This document shows positions 9,712 through 21,700 of a DNA stretch of 64,000 nt, in pieces (the first letter of the stretch is position 1; each line of letters begins with the position of its first letter). The notes under the pieces were generated by a model. It was given only the letters and a program-made list of their open reading frames with translations, ran no database searches and had not been told where the DNA came from. The stretch is from contig NC_081555.1 in assembly GCF_963082655.1 (NCBI RefSeq), positions 180,894,151 through 180,958,150 on the forward strand. Direction: 5' to 3'. This DNA is from Stomoxys calcitrans (taxonomy: Eukaryota; Arthropoda; Insecta; Diptera; Muscidae). A program made the position numbers and the translations under genes.

Positions 9712-12700
9712 CTGTGAAATGTGAAAAAAAGGTGGGTGAATGAAATGTTCTATGACGTTTTATACGAGCTATTGCAACACTTACATCCATTGTCAAATTT
9801 TGTCCACGCAAAATCCGCCAATTTTCCAAAATATTTGCATACTGTAAATATTTTTCATATTCCCTTAATGTTTCATAAACATGACACAGGCCCAGATAGT
9901 CGTATTGTAGGCCAGAATAAGAGCGACCAAATAAACGTAGACCTGAAAAAGGGAAGAAAATAAGGAGGCATTATTAAACATTTGAAAAGCTTATGTGATG
10001 AAGCAAAAAAAAAAAAATAAAGAGTCCCCTGATATCGGTACGTATCAATGAGGTATACCAGGGACAGGAAGTGGGTGCATTTCCGATTGTGTTCTGGAGT
10101 ACAGCCACTATGACTTCAATGTAGTGGGCCACAAGCGTTGTCGCCGTTTTCCTCGGCGTTTGTGCAGCAGCCTCGGCAATATGTGCAACAGCATCTTACC
10201 CCATACTTCTTGTAATTTTGTTGCAATGGTCTCCAAGGCGAAGTCTATGTGTATAGGGGTCAAGTCCTGTACTATTGAGATAAAGCTACACAATGAGAAT
10301 GTACCGCCGGTTGATAGTTGTGGCCCAGATTATAAGCCTGACGTTATTCAATTATTACCCGGCTGCAATTGCTATGACAGAATATTTGTTCCACTAGTCG
10401 AACGTATAATAACGTTCTAAGCGCTTCGGTCTTCAGCGCTCTTTCTAAAATCTCTGACACCAAGTTTCTAGGTGTCTCCCACCACTTGATCTTTCCATCG
10501 GGCTTTTGGACTTCCCGGTTTGCGTGTACCACCGTGTTTGCCTTCAAAAGATTTCTTTGCTGGAGCTTCTTCATCCATTCTGACAACAATGACCTAGCCA
10601 ACGCACCAGTTGTATTTGATGCGTTTAACTATGCTATCGCCGGCATACAGCTCGTGGTCCATACGTCGCCTATATTCTTCATTAACGCAAAACTGGTCGA
10701 TATATAAATATTACGCAGAATCTTTCTCTCAAATACTCCAAGCACTGCCTCATCTGCTTTCACAAGTACCCATGCCTCAGAACCATATAACAACACGGGT
10801 AGTATCAGTGTCTTGTATAGTGTAATCTTCGTCTGTCGAGAGGTGGCCTTATTTCTAAACTGCTTACTTCTTCTTCGCTTAATCTCAAAACTGGTGTCAT
10901 TCGTTTCGGTTACGGCGGTGCCGAGTTAGATAAAGTTACTGACTCTCTCAAAGTTGTGATTCCCAACTTTCACCATTTTCTTTATTTGCTCGGTTGTACA
11001 AGGCGTTTTGGGAGTTGAAACCATCCATTTCGTCTTATCTCCATTTACTGCCAGACCCATTTTCACTGACTCTCTTTCGATTCTTTGAAAGGCAGCAGTT
11101 ACTACTTCCGGTGACCGACCTATGATATCGATGACGTCGGCATAGGCGAGTAGCATGTGTTCTCTTGTGATTAGTGTGCCATATCTATTCACATCTGCAT
11201 CTCGTACAATCTTCCGAAACAGGATATTAAAGAGATCACACGATACACTGTATCCTTGTCTGAAACCTCGTTTGGTATTGAATAGTTCGGAGAGATTCTT
11301 TTCCATGCTTACTGAGGAGCGCGTATCAGCAAGTGTCATCCTGCAGTCTTATTAATTTTGCAGAGATGCCAAACAAAAAGATGGTAGGTGTTGATTTGTC
11401 CTTCTCTGGTCTTTTCCAGGATTTGGGGCAGTGTGAATATCTGGTCCAGGGTGGATTTACCAGGTCTAAAGCCGCATTGATAGGGCCCAATTATCTCATT
11501 GAATTAAGGTTTAATCTTTCACACAGTACGCTCGAGATTATTTTGTATGCGATGGGCAGGATTTTGCGATAAAGGCAGAACTTGGGGTGTTGACAAAGAA
11601 ACCTCCTTGACCACGTACAAAGCAATTGAGCGGTATGTGGTAAGTTATGCAGCGCCAGTGTGGTCTCCTCAGCTCTGTGACACCCAGTGTAATAATATTC
11701 AGATCTTTCAGAATGCCGCTCTTCGAACTGCGTCGGACTGTTTCCTCAGTTCTCATGTGGATCATCAGGAGACAAAGATCCTACCGGTGCCAAGACATAA
11801 CTATATGCTGTCTACCTTCTGGTCTGTTATCGTAGAAACCATCTAAAGCATCATCTTGTGGATGATCTACATGATCTAAAGCGTGAGGTTAAGCGACAGG
11901 TTCTAAACAACATTCAAGAGGCGGCTGCATCTGCCGGATCGTAATTGAGCCAGAACTACTCTGGTTTGTCGGGGGAGGGAGTTCAATTTCTTCAGGTGCA
12001 ATGGGAGGCGGTCGTTTTCCACCACACATTCCACATTCACCCAGTTTCGATGGTAATGAACGCCATCTTGACAATTCTTATGTTGTTATTGCAGCAGTGC
12101 GTTGTACGTAGAGGCGTCAGCCCTTTGCCAATGAAAGACTTCCTCTTGTCAATCCAGAGATTCGTCAGTCCTTTGCCAATGAAAGACTTCCTTGGGCCAA
12201 TCCGGTACGTAAAACCGGCTGCCATGGGATTGACAATTCTTATAATATTAAGGTTTTCTCATATTCAATGGCTAATCCATATTCCATATAGTTAAGATTA
12301 ACAAAAACTTACTGATTTCTATACTGCGCAAGTAAAGCTGTTCTGCTTCGCGGTATTTCTTCATTTGGTAATTGTAGACGGAAGCCAAATGTCCTATAGA
12401 TAAACCTACTTCGTAGTCGTATGGTCCCAAAAGGTCAGTTTTAATTTTGATTGCTTTCTGATGCATACGTTCTGCTTCCTGCACAGTAAAAAAAAACAGG
12501 AAATCGTGTTAGCAATTCGTTTTAAAGATGTTCTGCTATTACACTCTGTATGAAATTACCTCAAATCTGTTCATCGTTTGATATAGACGTCCCAGGTTTC
12601 CATACAACTTAGCTGTTTGTACATTCTCCTCTCCGAAAACTTCCAATGACAATTGTAAGGCGAATTTGTGCAATTCCTCGGATTGTTTCAACAAGCCCTC

Positions 12701-15700
12701 GTCATCGACACCCTCGACCATTTTGTCTAGGGCTATTTCCTCAAGCAACAAGGCTTTCACTCTCTTAGCGGATGCCAGTTTCAAATGATCCTGGGGCACC
12801 AAATGTTTCAGAATACCTACCGACTTCTCGATATGATCGCGAGCACATGTAAAGTTGCCGGTATTGTATTCGTGAACATAATAGGCATATGATAAATCTT
12901 CATGAGCTATGGCAACATGGAAGTTGCGATTTCCAAACACACAGCGTTTTATATCGAGTGCCTCTTTGTACACATTAACACTTTGATAGGACGAATCCAC
13001 GTTCAACAGGAAGAAGCCATAGTCGAGCAGAGTGTCGGCATACTTTTGATGATTTGGACCAAAGGCTCTTCTGAAAAGACAGATCACAGTGGTGTGATTT
13101 ATTATGGTAAAGTCTTTAATTGTCTTGAGAACTTGAACTCACTTCGCTCTACTCTTGGCTTGACAGATTAAAATATTCGCCCGCTGAAAGTCGCGTTTCA
13201 CCACACAGGCTTTCCCCGCCTGTCTCAAGACATCAATGGCAATTCTATTTAAAGCAAACAACATTCAATTTGGGGCATAAATGTTTGTGTCTTTCGTTTG
13301 TTTACCTTTCGGGAGTAGTTTCCTCCAAATTACGCATGGCAACAACACTCCACATGTGGCTGTCGTCATATTCGTTGCGGGCAAAATACATTTCCGAGAA
13401 CTGGGTATGAGTGTTTGCTAACAATGGTTTGGGAATATCATTCACATCGAGCTCTTTTAGCAATTCCATCAGTAAATCAAAAGTACGCTCGGCAGATTTG
13501 AAGTTGCTTAAGCAGGCCTCTGAATGTAAAAGTCTGGTGGAAGTGGGGAAGAGGGAATTTAGTTAAGAATAAATGGATGCTTTTTATGGGAAGTGGGCCC
13601 GCGGTATACCTTTGTAAACAGTCTAAGTAGATAATACGTATTTTCTTGCTGGGCTCCATTGACTTTAGACGCGTTGCAACGCATTTTAAAATTGCTATGC
13701 TCTCCGAAAGCCAACCGGCTTCCGAAAGAAATGATCCCAAACGTAAACCAAAATCGATGGCATCTACACCAAAATTAGACACATTATCCGAATTTAAGGC
13801 CAAAGAATCGGCTGATTTCATCATTGACTCTAGTGAATCATTAGCACAAGTTGGCGTTGTTTGCATTTGGGCTGGCGTTGCTGCTGCTGCTGCTGTTGTT
13901 GATGACGACGATGTGAAAATTGGTGAAGCCAAAAGTTTAGCTTTGGCCAACTTTGCCAGCTTGGAAGCAGTCTTTGTTGGTGTGTGTTGTGGGGTGCCAT
14001 CATTTCTCTGTGCGCCATAGCGTTGGGTGTATGTTTGCTGCAATTGCGAAGCCAATTGTTTTCCTCTACTTATCAGTGTTGCTAGACAAAGAAACAATTT
14101 CTGTCGTGCCGGATCAAAACGCAGCAAACGCTCGAAAATCTCCAGATCTGCCATTTGTTCAAAAAGCATTTCTTTGAGGTCTTCTCGCTGAGACATCTAT
14201 GAAAATATATAAAAAAAAGTTCAATCAATTGCAAATTAAGAAGAAATTCAAATGTTTCAATAATTAAATGGCTAATTATTCTATGTATTGGGTTGCCCAA
14301 AAAGTAATTGCGGATTTTTTAAAAGAAAGTAAATGCATTTTTAATAAAACTTAGAATGAACTTTAATCAAATATACTTTGTTTACACTAAAAGTAATAGC
14401 TGATAAATGACAGAAGAAAGAATGCAATTACAGAGTCACAAGCTGTGAAAACATTTGTCAACGCCGACTATATGAAAAATCCGCAATTACTTTTTGGGCA
14501 ACCCAATATTTGTGTGCACCTACCACCATGGGAAATGGGGTTATACCTAGCTCGTCACTTCATTTGTAACATTAGTAGTTTTAAGTGTTTTGACGATGCC
14601 TTGACTAAAATTTTCTAAAACAAAAATTCTTGTAAGGCCAATAACTCGTAAGGGATATTGGCCTTAGGATATTCCTGACTTTATTACGTTAATTGTAGGG
14701 TTTTTAGGAGCTCTATCTAAGAAAAATTAAGACGATGGGCGCATGAATGACTGTTGGCCAAGCAATTCATATCTTGCATACTTATTGGAAACATCTCAAC
14801 ATTAAATATGTTCATTGGCAACACTATGCGTCGTTGCCTCATAAATTGTACAAAAAGTCGTACAACTTTTAAAAAAATCGCACAATTTAGCAAAATGTCG
14901 CTAATTAGTGAAAATTTAAAGAAGTCGCCCAAAGGTCAATCGCATCGAAAAGGGTTAAAATTGCAGGCTATATTCGCACAACGGCAATACTGATTGTATG
15001 TGATATATCGCACATGCAGTGTAAGCAGATGGTATAAAAGAAATTTTACAAATCAAATCATTAGTTAGGTCTGAACTTGCATTTGAAACCCGTACGCTCC
15101 CGGTAGCATCTGAACAAGAAATGATTTCTATAGCAACCAAAATAGTTGCAACTTAATAACGACTTTACGGATACAATCCCAAAAGTCAAGAGATTAATGT
15201 CAAAGTGGCAGTTGAGTATCCCGCCTGTTTTCTGGCACAACAACATGAACAACTATGAGAACCTCATAGTCCACAGGTTGCAGATAATGGTATGTTTCGT
15301 ATACGAAGTAGCTGCAATTTTAGTCGCAGCCAATCAGCGCTACTCGATATAACAGGGCGAGCAATTGGCGCCCTTATATAATCTATGGCCATAATGTTCC
15401 CGCGGAGTTCGTTCCTGTGGAACAGAATGATCTTGCTCAACAATGGAGCTAGATGGGGGCCGCTACCTCCACAAGGTGGCTACAACAACTTTCTCTCCAA
15501 TGTGACTAACAACCTCTCCCTCCAATGTGCCAATGTGATTCGAAACCTACTCAATATATCATCACCACTATTATCAGGGTCGAACCGATCCAAGTCGTAA
15601 ACTTCCTTGATTGGATTTTACGTGATTGTTTCTCCCAAAGGAAGAAAGTTGAGCTAATTTGCCCAACTGAATGAACATCATAAGAAAAGAAGGATTTTTA

Positions 15701-18700
15701 TTGATTACTAAAAAAATCGTCAGACAACAGATGGATATGATCACAGGTAATACCCCATTTTGGAAATGTTTCATAGCTGTCTGGACTAATCATCAGTACA
15801 ATAGAGTTGCTCTAAAAATTCCCTTCTGTCGGGTCTACAGTTCAAAGCATGTTATTTTGTAGCTTTGAAATTAATTCACATCCGAATTGAACTATGAAGA
15901 TTTATATTGGCTTCCAAAAGCTAATCCCTTTAGCCACTGTACAACATCTCTTTAGGTGCCAATAACGCCTTCTATTACTTAGTGAAATAGATTTGATTGG
16001 AGTCTATATTTACAAGCGAGGACAAAATAAAATCCTGATATCCCCAATTGCTGAAATTAACCTTGTCTGTGACCAAACCAAAAATCATTTGAAATTTAGC
16101 AGAATATAGAGCTGACAAGGTGAGTATTTTGGACTGCAATAAGAAATTCTAAAATTTCACATTGACATTTAAGTCAATGCACCCCGAGTAATTCTTTCTT
16201 TGCAAAATTAATTAAAACACGCCTTAAATTAAAAGCAGCTTGGTGTGTGTGTGTGTGTGTGGTGTGTAAATTTGAATAATTTTCGCATGTAAATTACCTA
16301 CAATGCATGCGTGTGTGTGTGGTGTTTGTGAATGTATAACTGGTAGTCTATACTAAGATATTTTTGCAAGTAGTTTATTGTTGCGATGAATAAACACATA
16401 AAGTTTGTACTTATATGGAATGGCCTTCAAAATATTTCCTTCTCCACATTTTCCACAAAATCTAATAGCAAATGAAATCAAATAAGAGGCTACACTTACT
16501 CGCTTCCAAATGCTTTGAAAATATATAAAAGATGCATTACTGAAATTACTTAAATCAGCCATCATATAACCAGTATGGGGAATAAACAAGAATATATGCG
16601 AGATAAATTCGAGCAGACACTGGATACATAATATCCCAGTTTATTTGCATATTAGCTGGAGGGCTTAACGAAAACTTTTAGCGATATTAAATGTATTGAT
16701 TGCCTTTGCACACCAAATATAAAGCAGTTGGGGAAGAAATAAAACTTCCAGTGGCTTAGGAAAGCAAAGCAGACCTTCGTTCACATAGAAATATACCAGC
16801 TACAATGGGTCCGCTTCGTTGCGCCTTTTTTCACTCTCTAATACCTGTTATTTGAGCCCCCTATTCCCATAGTCGGTAAATTTGTCTTTTTTATACCCTC
16901 CACCATAGGATGGGGGTATACAAATTTCGTCATTCTATTTGTAACACCTCGAAATATGCGTCTAAGACCCCATAAAGCATATATATTTTTCATCGTCGTG
17001 ACATTTTAAGTCGAACTAGCCATGTCCGTCCGTCTGTCTGTCGAAAGCATGCTAACTTTTGAAGGAGTAGAGGTAGCCTCTTGAAATTTTGCACAAATGC
17101 TTCTTATTGGTGTAGGTCGGTTGGGATTGCAAATGGGCCAAATCGGTCCATGTTTTGATATAGCTGCCATATAAACCGATCTTGGATCTTGACTTCTTGG
17201 GCCTCTAGAGGGCGCAATTCTCATCCAATTTGACAGAAATTTTGCACATAGTGTTTTGATATCACTTCCAAAAACATTGCGAAGTATGATTCAAATCGGT
17301 CCATAACCTCATATAGCTGCTATATAAACCGATCTTGGGTCTTGACTTCTTGAGCTTTTAGAAGGCGGAATTCTCATCCGATTCGACAGAAATTTTGCTC
17401 ATAGTGTTTTGATATCACTTCCAACAACTGTGCCAAGTATGATTCAAATCGGACCATAACCTGATATAGCTGCTATATAAACGGATCTTGGGTCTTGACT
17501 TCTTGAGCTTTTAGAAGGCGAATTTCCTATCCGATTTGGCTGTAATTTAGCACGTGGTGTTTTGGGATAACTTCCAACATTTATGCGAAGTATGGCCCAA
17601 ATCGGTCCATACCCTGATATAATGAAAATTTTGCCCATGAAAATTCCACTTAGGAACATGGGCAAACTTCTCACCTATCAATGAATCAAGTTTAAGCTCA
17701 ATGACAAGGTGCCTCCTTTTTATAGCCGAGTCCGAACGGCGTGCCGCAGTGCGACATCTCTTTGGAGAAAAGTTTTACATGGCATAGTACCTCACAAATG
17801 TTGACAGCATTAGGAGGGGAAAACCAACGCTGAAAATTTTTTCTGATGGTCTCGCCAGGATTCAAACCCAGGCGTTCAGCGTCATAGGCGGACATGCTAA
17901 CCTCTGCGCTACGGTGGACTCCCTGATATAGCTGCCATATAAACCGATCTGGGATCTTGAGTTCTTGAGCCTCAAGAGAGCGCAATTCTCATCCGATTTG
18001 GCACACATTTTGTACAACGGCTTCTCCCACGGCCTTCAACATACGTGTGCAATATGGTCTGAATCGATCTATAGCTTGACACAGCTCCCATATAAACCGA
18101 TTTTGCTTCTTGAGCCCCGAATCGGAATATATATTGATATAGCTCCTCCCCCTACGTCCATATTCATTATACTTGTTTGCCTAAAAAGAGATACTGGGCA
18201 AAGAACTAGACAGATGCGATCCATGGTGGAGGGTATATAAGATTCGGCCCGTCCGAACTTAGCACTATCTTATTTGTTGCATACCAGGGAGGGGCTTAAC
18301 TTAACTCTCTGTCCCAAATTTCGGCATCATCGGACAATGCGCCTTTTATGGGCCCAAAACATTAAATCGAGAGGCTGGTCTATATGGCAGCTATATCCAA
18401 ATCTGGACCGATCTGGGCCAAATTGACGAAGGATGTCGAAGGGCCTAACACAACTCACTTTCCCAAATTTCAGCAAAATCGGATTATAAATGTGGCTTTT
18501 ATTGGCCTAAGACCCTAAATCGGCGGATCGGTCTATATGGGGGCTATATCAACATATAGTCCGATATAGCCTATCTTCGAACTTAACCAGTTTATGGACA
18601 AAAAAAGAATCTGTGCAAAGTTTCAGCTCAATATCACTATTTTTAAGGACTATAGCGTGATTTAAACAGACAGACGGACGGACATGTCTAGATCGTCTTA

Positions 18701-21700
18701 GATTTTTACGCTGATCAAGAATATAGGGTCGGAAATGGATATTTCGATGTGTTGCAAACGGAATGACAAAATGAATATGCTCATTTGTCATTCCGTTTGA
18801 AGCGATGTTAAACCAAGGTAGGTTAAGATTCCTTAGAAGAATATGACCGCTGCTACATATTAGTTATTGGTGTGAAAATGTAGATTGACGTGAGTTCTGT
18901 AGGTCGTATATTGCACCCAATCAATGGTGTAAGAGTATGGGGATACTCTTTTCATTATAATTATTGTAGGCTTGAAACACTATAAAAATTGTAAATTATC
19001 TATTGGAGAGTGAGCAATTATGAAATTCAACTCTAATGAAACAAAGTATATGTTTTATTGACCCCGACAATATACTAGGCAGATTTATGTCCCCGTCTCC
19101 CAAATAAGTTATCTTCAAAAAAAATATATTTGTTCTGAGCTGGACACAATTCCAAAAACAATATGAAATAATTTTGTGACCGAAATAAAAAAAATTCATA
19201 AACCGAGGTTCGTTAATGCTTCATATATAGTAATTGAGCATGCCCAGTCGATTATATTGACCAAAAAATGAGCCTATAATAATTGCGAAATATAAATTGT
19301 GCTTCACAATAATGTGTGGGCATACCTACATGCATACTCGTATGCTTAGACAAACAGATCTATGAGCCAGGCAGCGTAGTAAAATACCATGCATCCAGAC
19401 ACAGTTGACAGAAGATATGTCAGCTATGCTTGTCTTGTTGGAAAGATAAAGCAGCAAGCTTTGAATACAGAATAAGTTTGGGGTATGAGTATGTCTGGCA
19501 ATCAACCATGTACTACAATAAAAAATTATTCATTCAATAATTATTTTTAGCATAATGCTTTGGCATTTCTACAAAAGATTAGAGCAATTTGCAAAATATC
19601 AAAAAAAAACACTCGATTGACAAAGTCTTGCTTGAGTTTTTTTTTTCTACAAACAGAAAGAGGGAATAAACGAAAAGAGTTGACGCATAATTAACTGTTC
19701 TATTATAAGCATATGTAAACCGCAAATAAATATAATCTAACAAAACTTTATGTATATACTCGACACATTGTTATCAAATCTTATCCTTCTATTACGGAGT
19801 CCCAATTCAACCAACCAAAGATTAAAAAGCCCTACAATATTTAAAATTGCGGTCAATATCCTGTTATCAAAAAATGTATTTTTTATTGAAAACAAAAAGA
19901 AAACACCTGTTCATTAAGCATATAATATGAATTAGCAGCCGGTAGAATTTTTGGATATTCACTTCAACGTTTGAAAAAGTGTTTTTTTTTATTATAAGCT
20001 TAAAACAGAATTAGGTGCAAAGTTGTTCTTGTCACATGGTTTTTTCTCTGATGCCACCACCTACGTTACCAGACCAATAACCCTTTGTCTTAAACCGAAA
20101 AAAATTTACTTTATCCATATGAGAAGGCTCATATTGCGAATGGGTGTTCTTTTCCATCTTAAGACTTTTCTTTTTGTATTCAATTCGTCACAATGTGTCT
20201 GCATTGCACTCCTAGACTTTTTGTGCTATCAGCATGCATGCGATCGGTCATTAGCTAAATACAGAAAATGTTTAAAACGATAACAAGTAACATGAACTCT
20301 TGTTTGTAAATGAACATTGAAGTGGCTTCAAATGTTGTCAATTAGAGCTGGGCAAAAAAGAAAATGCATTGCTTTGTTATACCCCCACTATAGGATGAGC
20401 GGTTTGCTGCTGTGTCCTGTTTATTTCCAGATTCAGCTTGCTAATTCTGGGGTTAGCGGGGTCCATAGCACAAATCCCATCACGCTCGTCTGCGAGTACC
20501 ACTGCTTGCGCCGCACTTGGGGTATTCGACCGGCTGGTATAAAGCGAGCGGCTGCTGCGTTAATGATGTCTCGGAATTTCCTCTCGGCCACAAGCACATC
20601 AGAGGGGGGTGGCAGTTCACTGAAGCTGCGATTGGTATACTCTCTGAAGCCAGTCCAATCGGCAATTGATAAACGTCCGGCGCTCAGAGGTTATGAAGTC
20701 GGGTGGTCGGTCGATGGTGAGAATTATGGGCAGGTGGTCTGACCCCAAAGAGATGACGGCTTGCCAGGATACGTCACTCAGGAGATCAGGGCCGAGCTGC
20801 TGCACCTCCTCGTAATCCTAGTGGGGGCAATCCTCATTCACCGTGCAAAACGTGGAGCTATCAATCTTCTCTGCCAAAGCTATGCCACGCTGGTCGTTAC
20901 CTAGGGGAGAACGCCATGACGTGTGATGCGCATTAAAGTCCCCTAGAACAAGACGATTATGACCAGATAGCAACTCACTTATATCGGGGTTGTAAGCCTG
21001 GCCATTAATCGGGACACAGCTACCAACCGGCGGTATATACACGTTGTCAAGCTCTATCTCGGCAGTACCAGGCCTGACTGCTATCCCCATGCATTCCATG
21101 TAGGGGTCACTAGCGTCAAGCGCAGGCGAGATAGGCGACGACGACGACGCTTGTGACCCACTGCTGGCTATGTTCGCACAGCACCTTGCGACATAGCCAG
21201 TAATACTATACTCCCGTAGTGAAGTGAGGCCAGAGCAAGATCGGAAATGTACACACTCCATGCACCGGTTACACCTCACCGACACCGACCGATGATGAAG
21301 GCGGTTCTGACAAACCGAACAGAACCAGGGTCCGGGGTTCTTTTCAATTCCGGCATGGACCAGAAGCGTGCGGAGAAGGCACTCCGGGATGTGCCTCTCC
21401 CATGACGAAAAAAGACGAACACGTACACTGATGAATCCTCATCGGCAAGGGATGCCGCCTCAGTGTACCACACACTGCTACTACAACAACAACAACAGAA
21501 GGCGGTTATATCGAGCAAAACTGAATAGATTCTGAAACTCAGATTATTTTCAGACATTTTCATAATCAATCAAATCAGTAAATAAATATTTTCACAAAAA
21601 AAATATGTGGGCATTTTAATTGCTAACACTTTGCTATCTAAGTGAGATATACAGGGTAGCAGGGCCCTATATATATCAATTCCATAGCAATTGGCAAAGA

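Noticed and set aside
13477..14196. Pat1 starting at the ATG at 14196
   Set aside because: The ATG directly follows a TTTTCATAG acceptor, and the conserved N-terminus is found in phase at 24339-24491.
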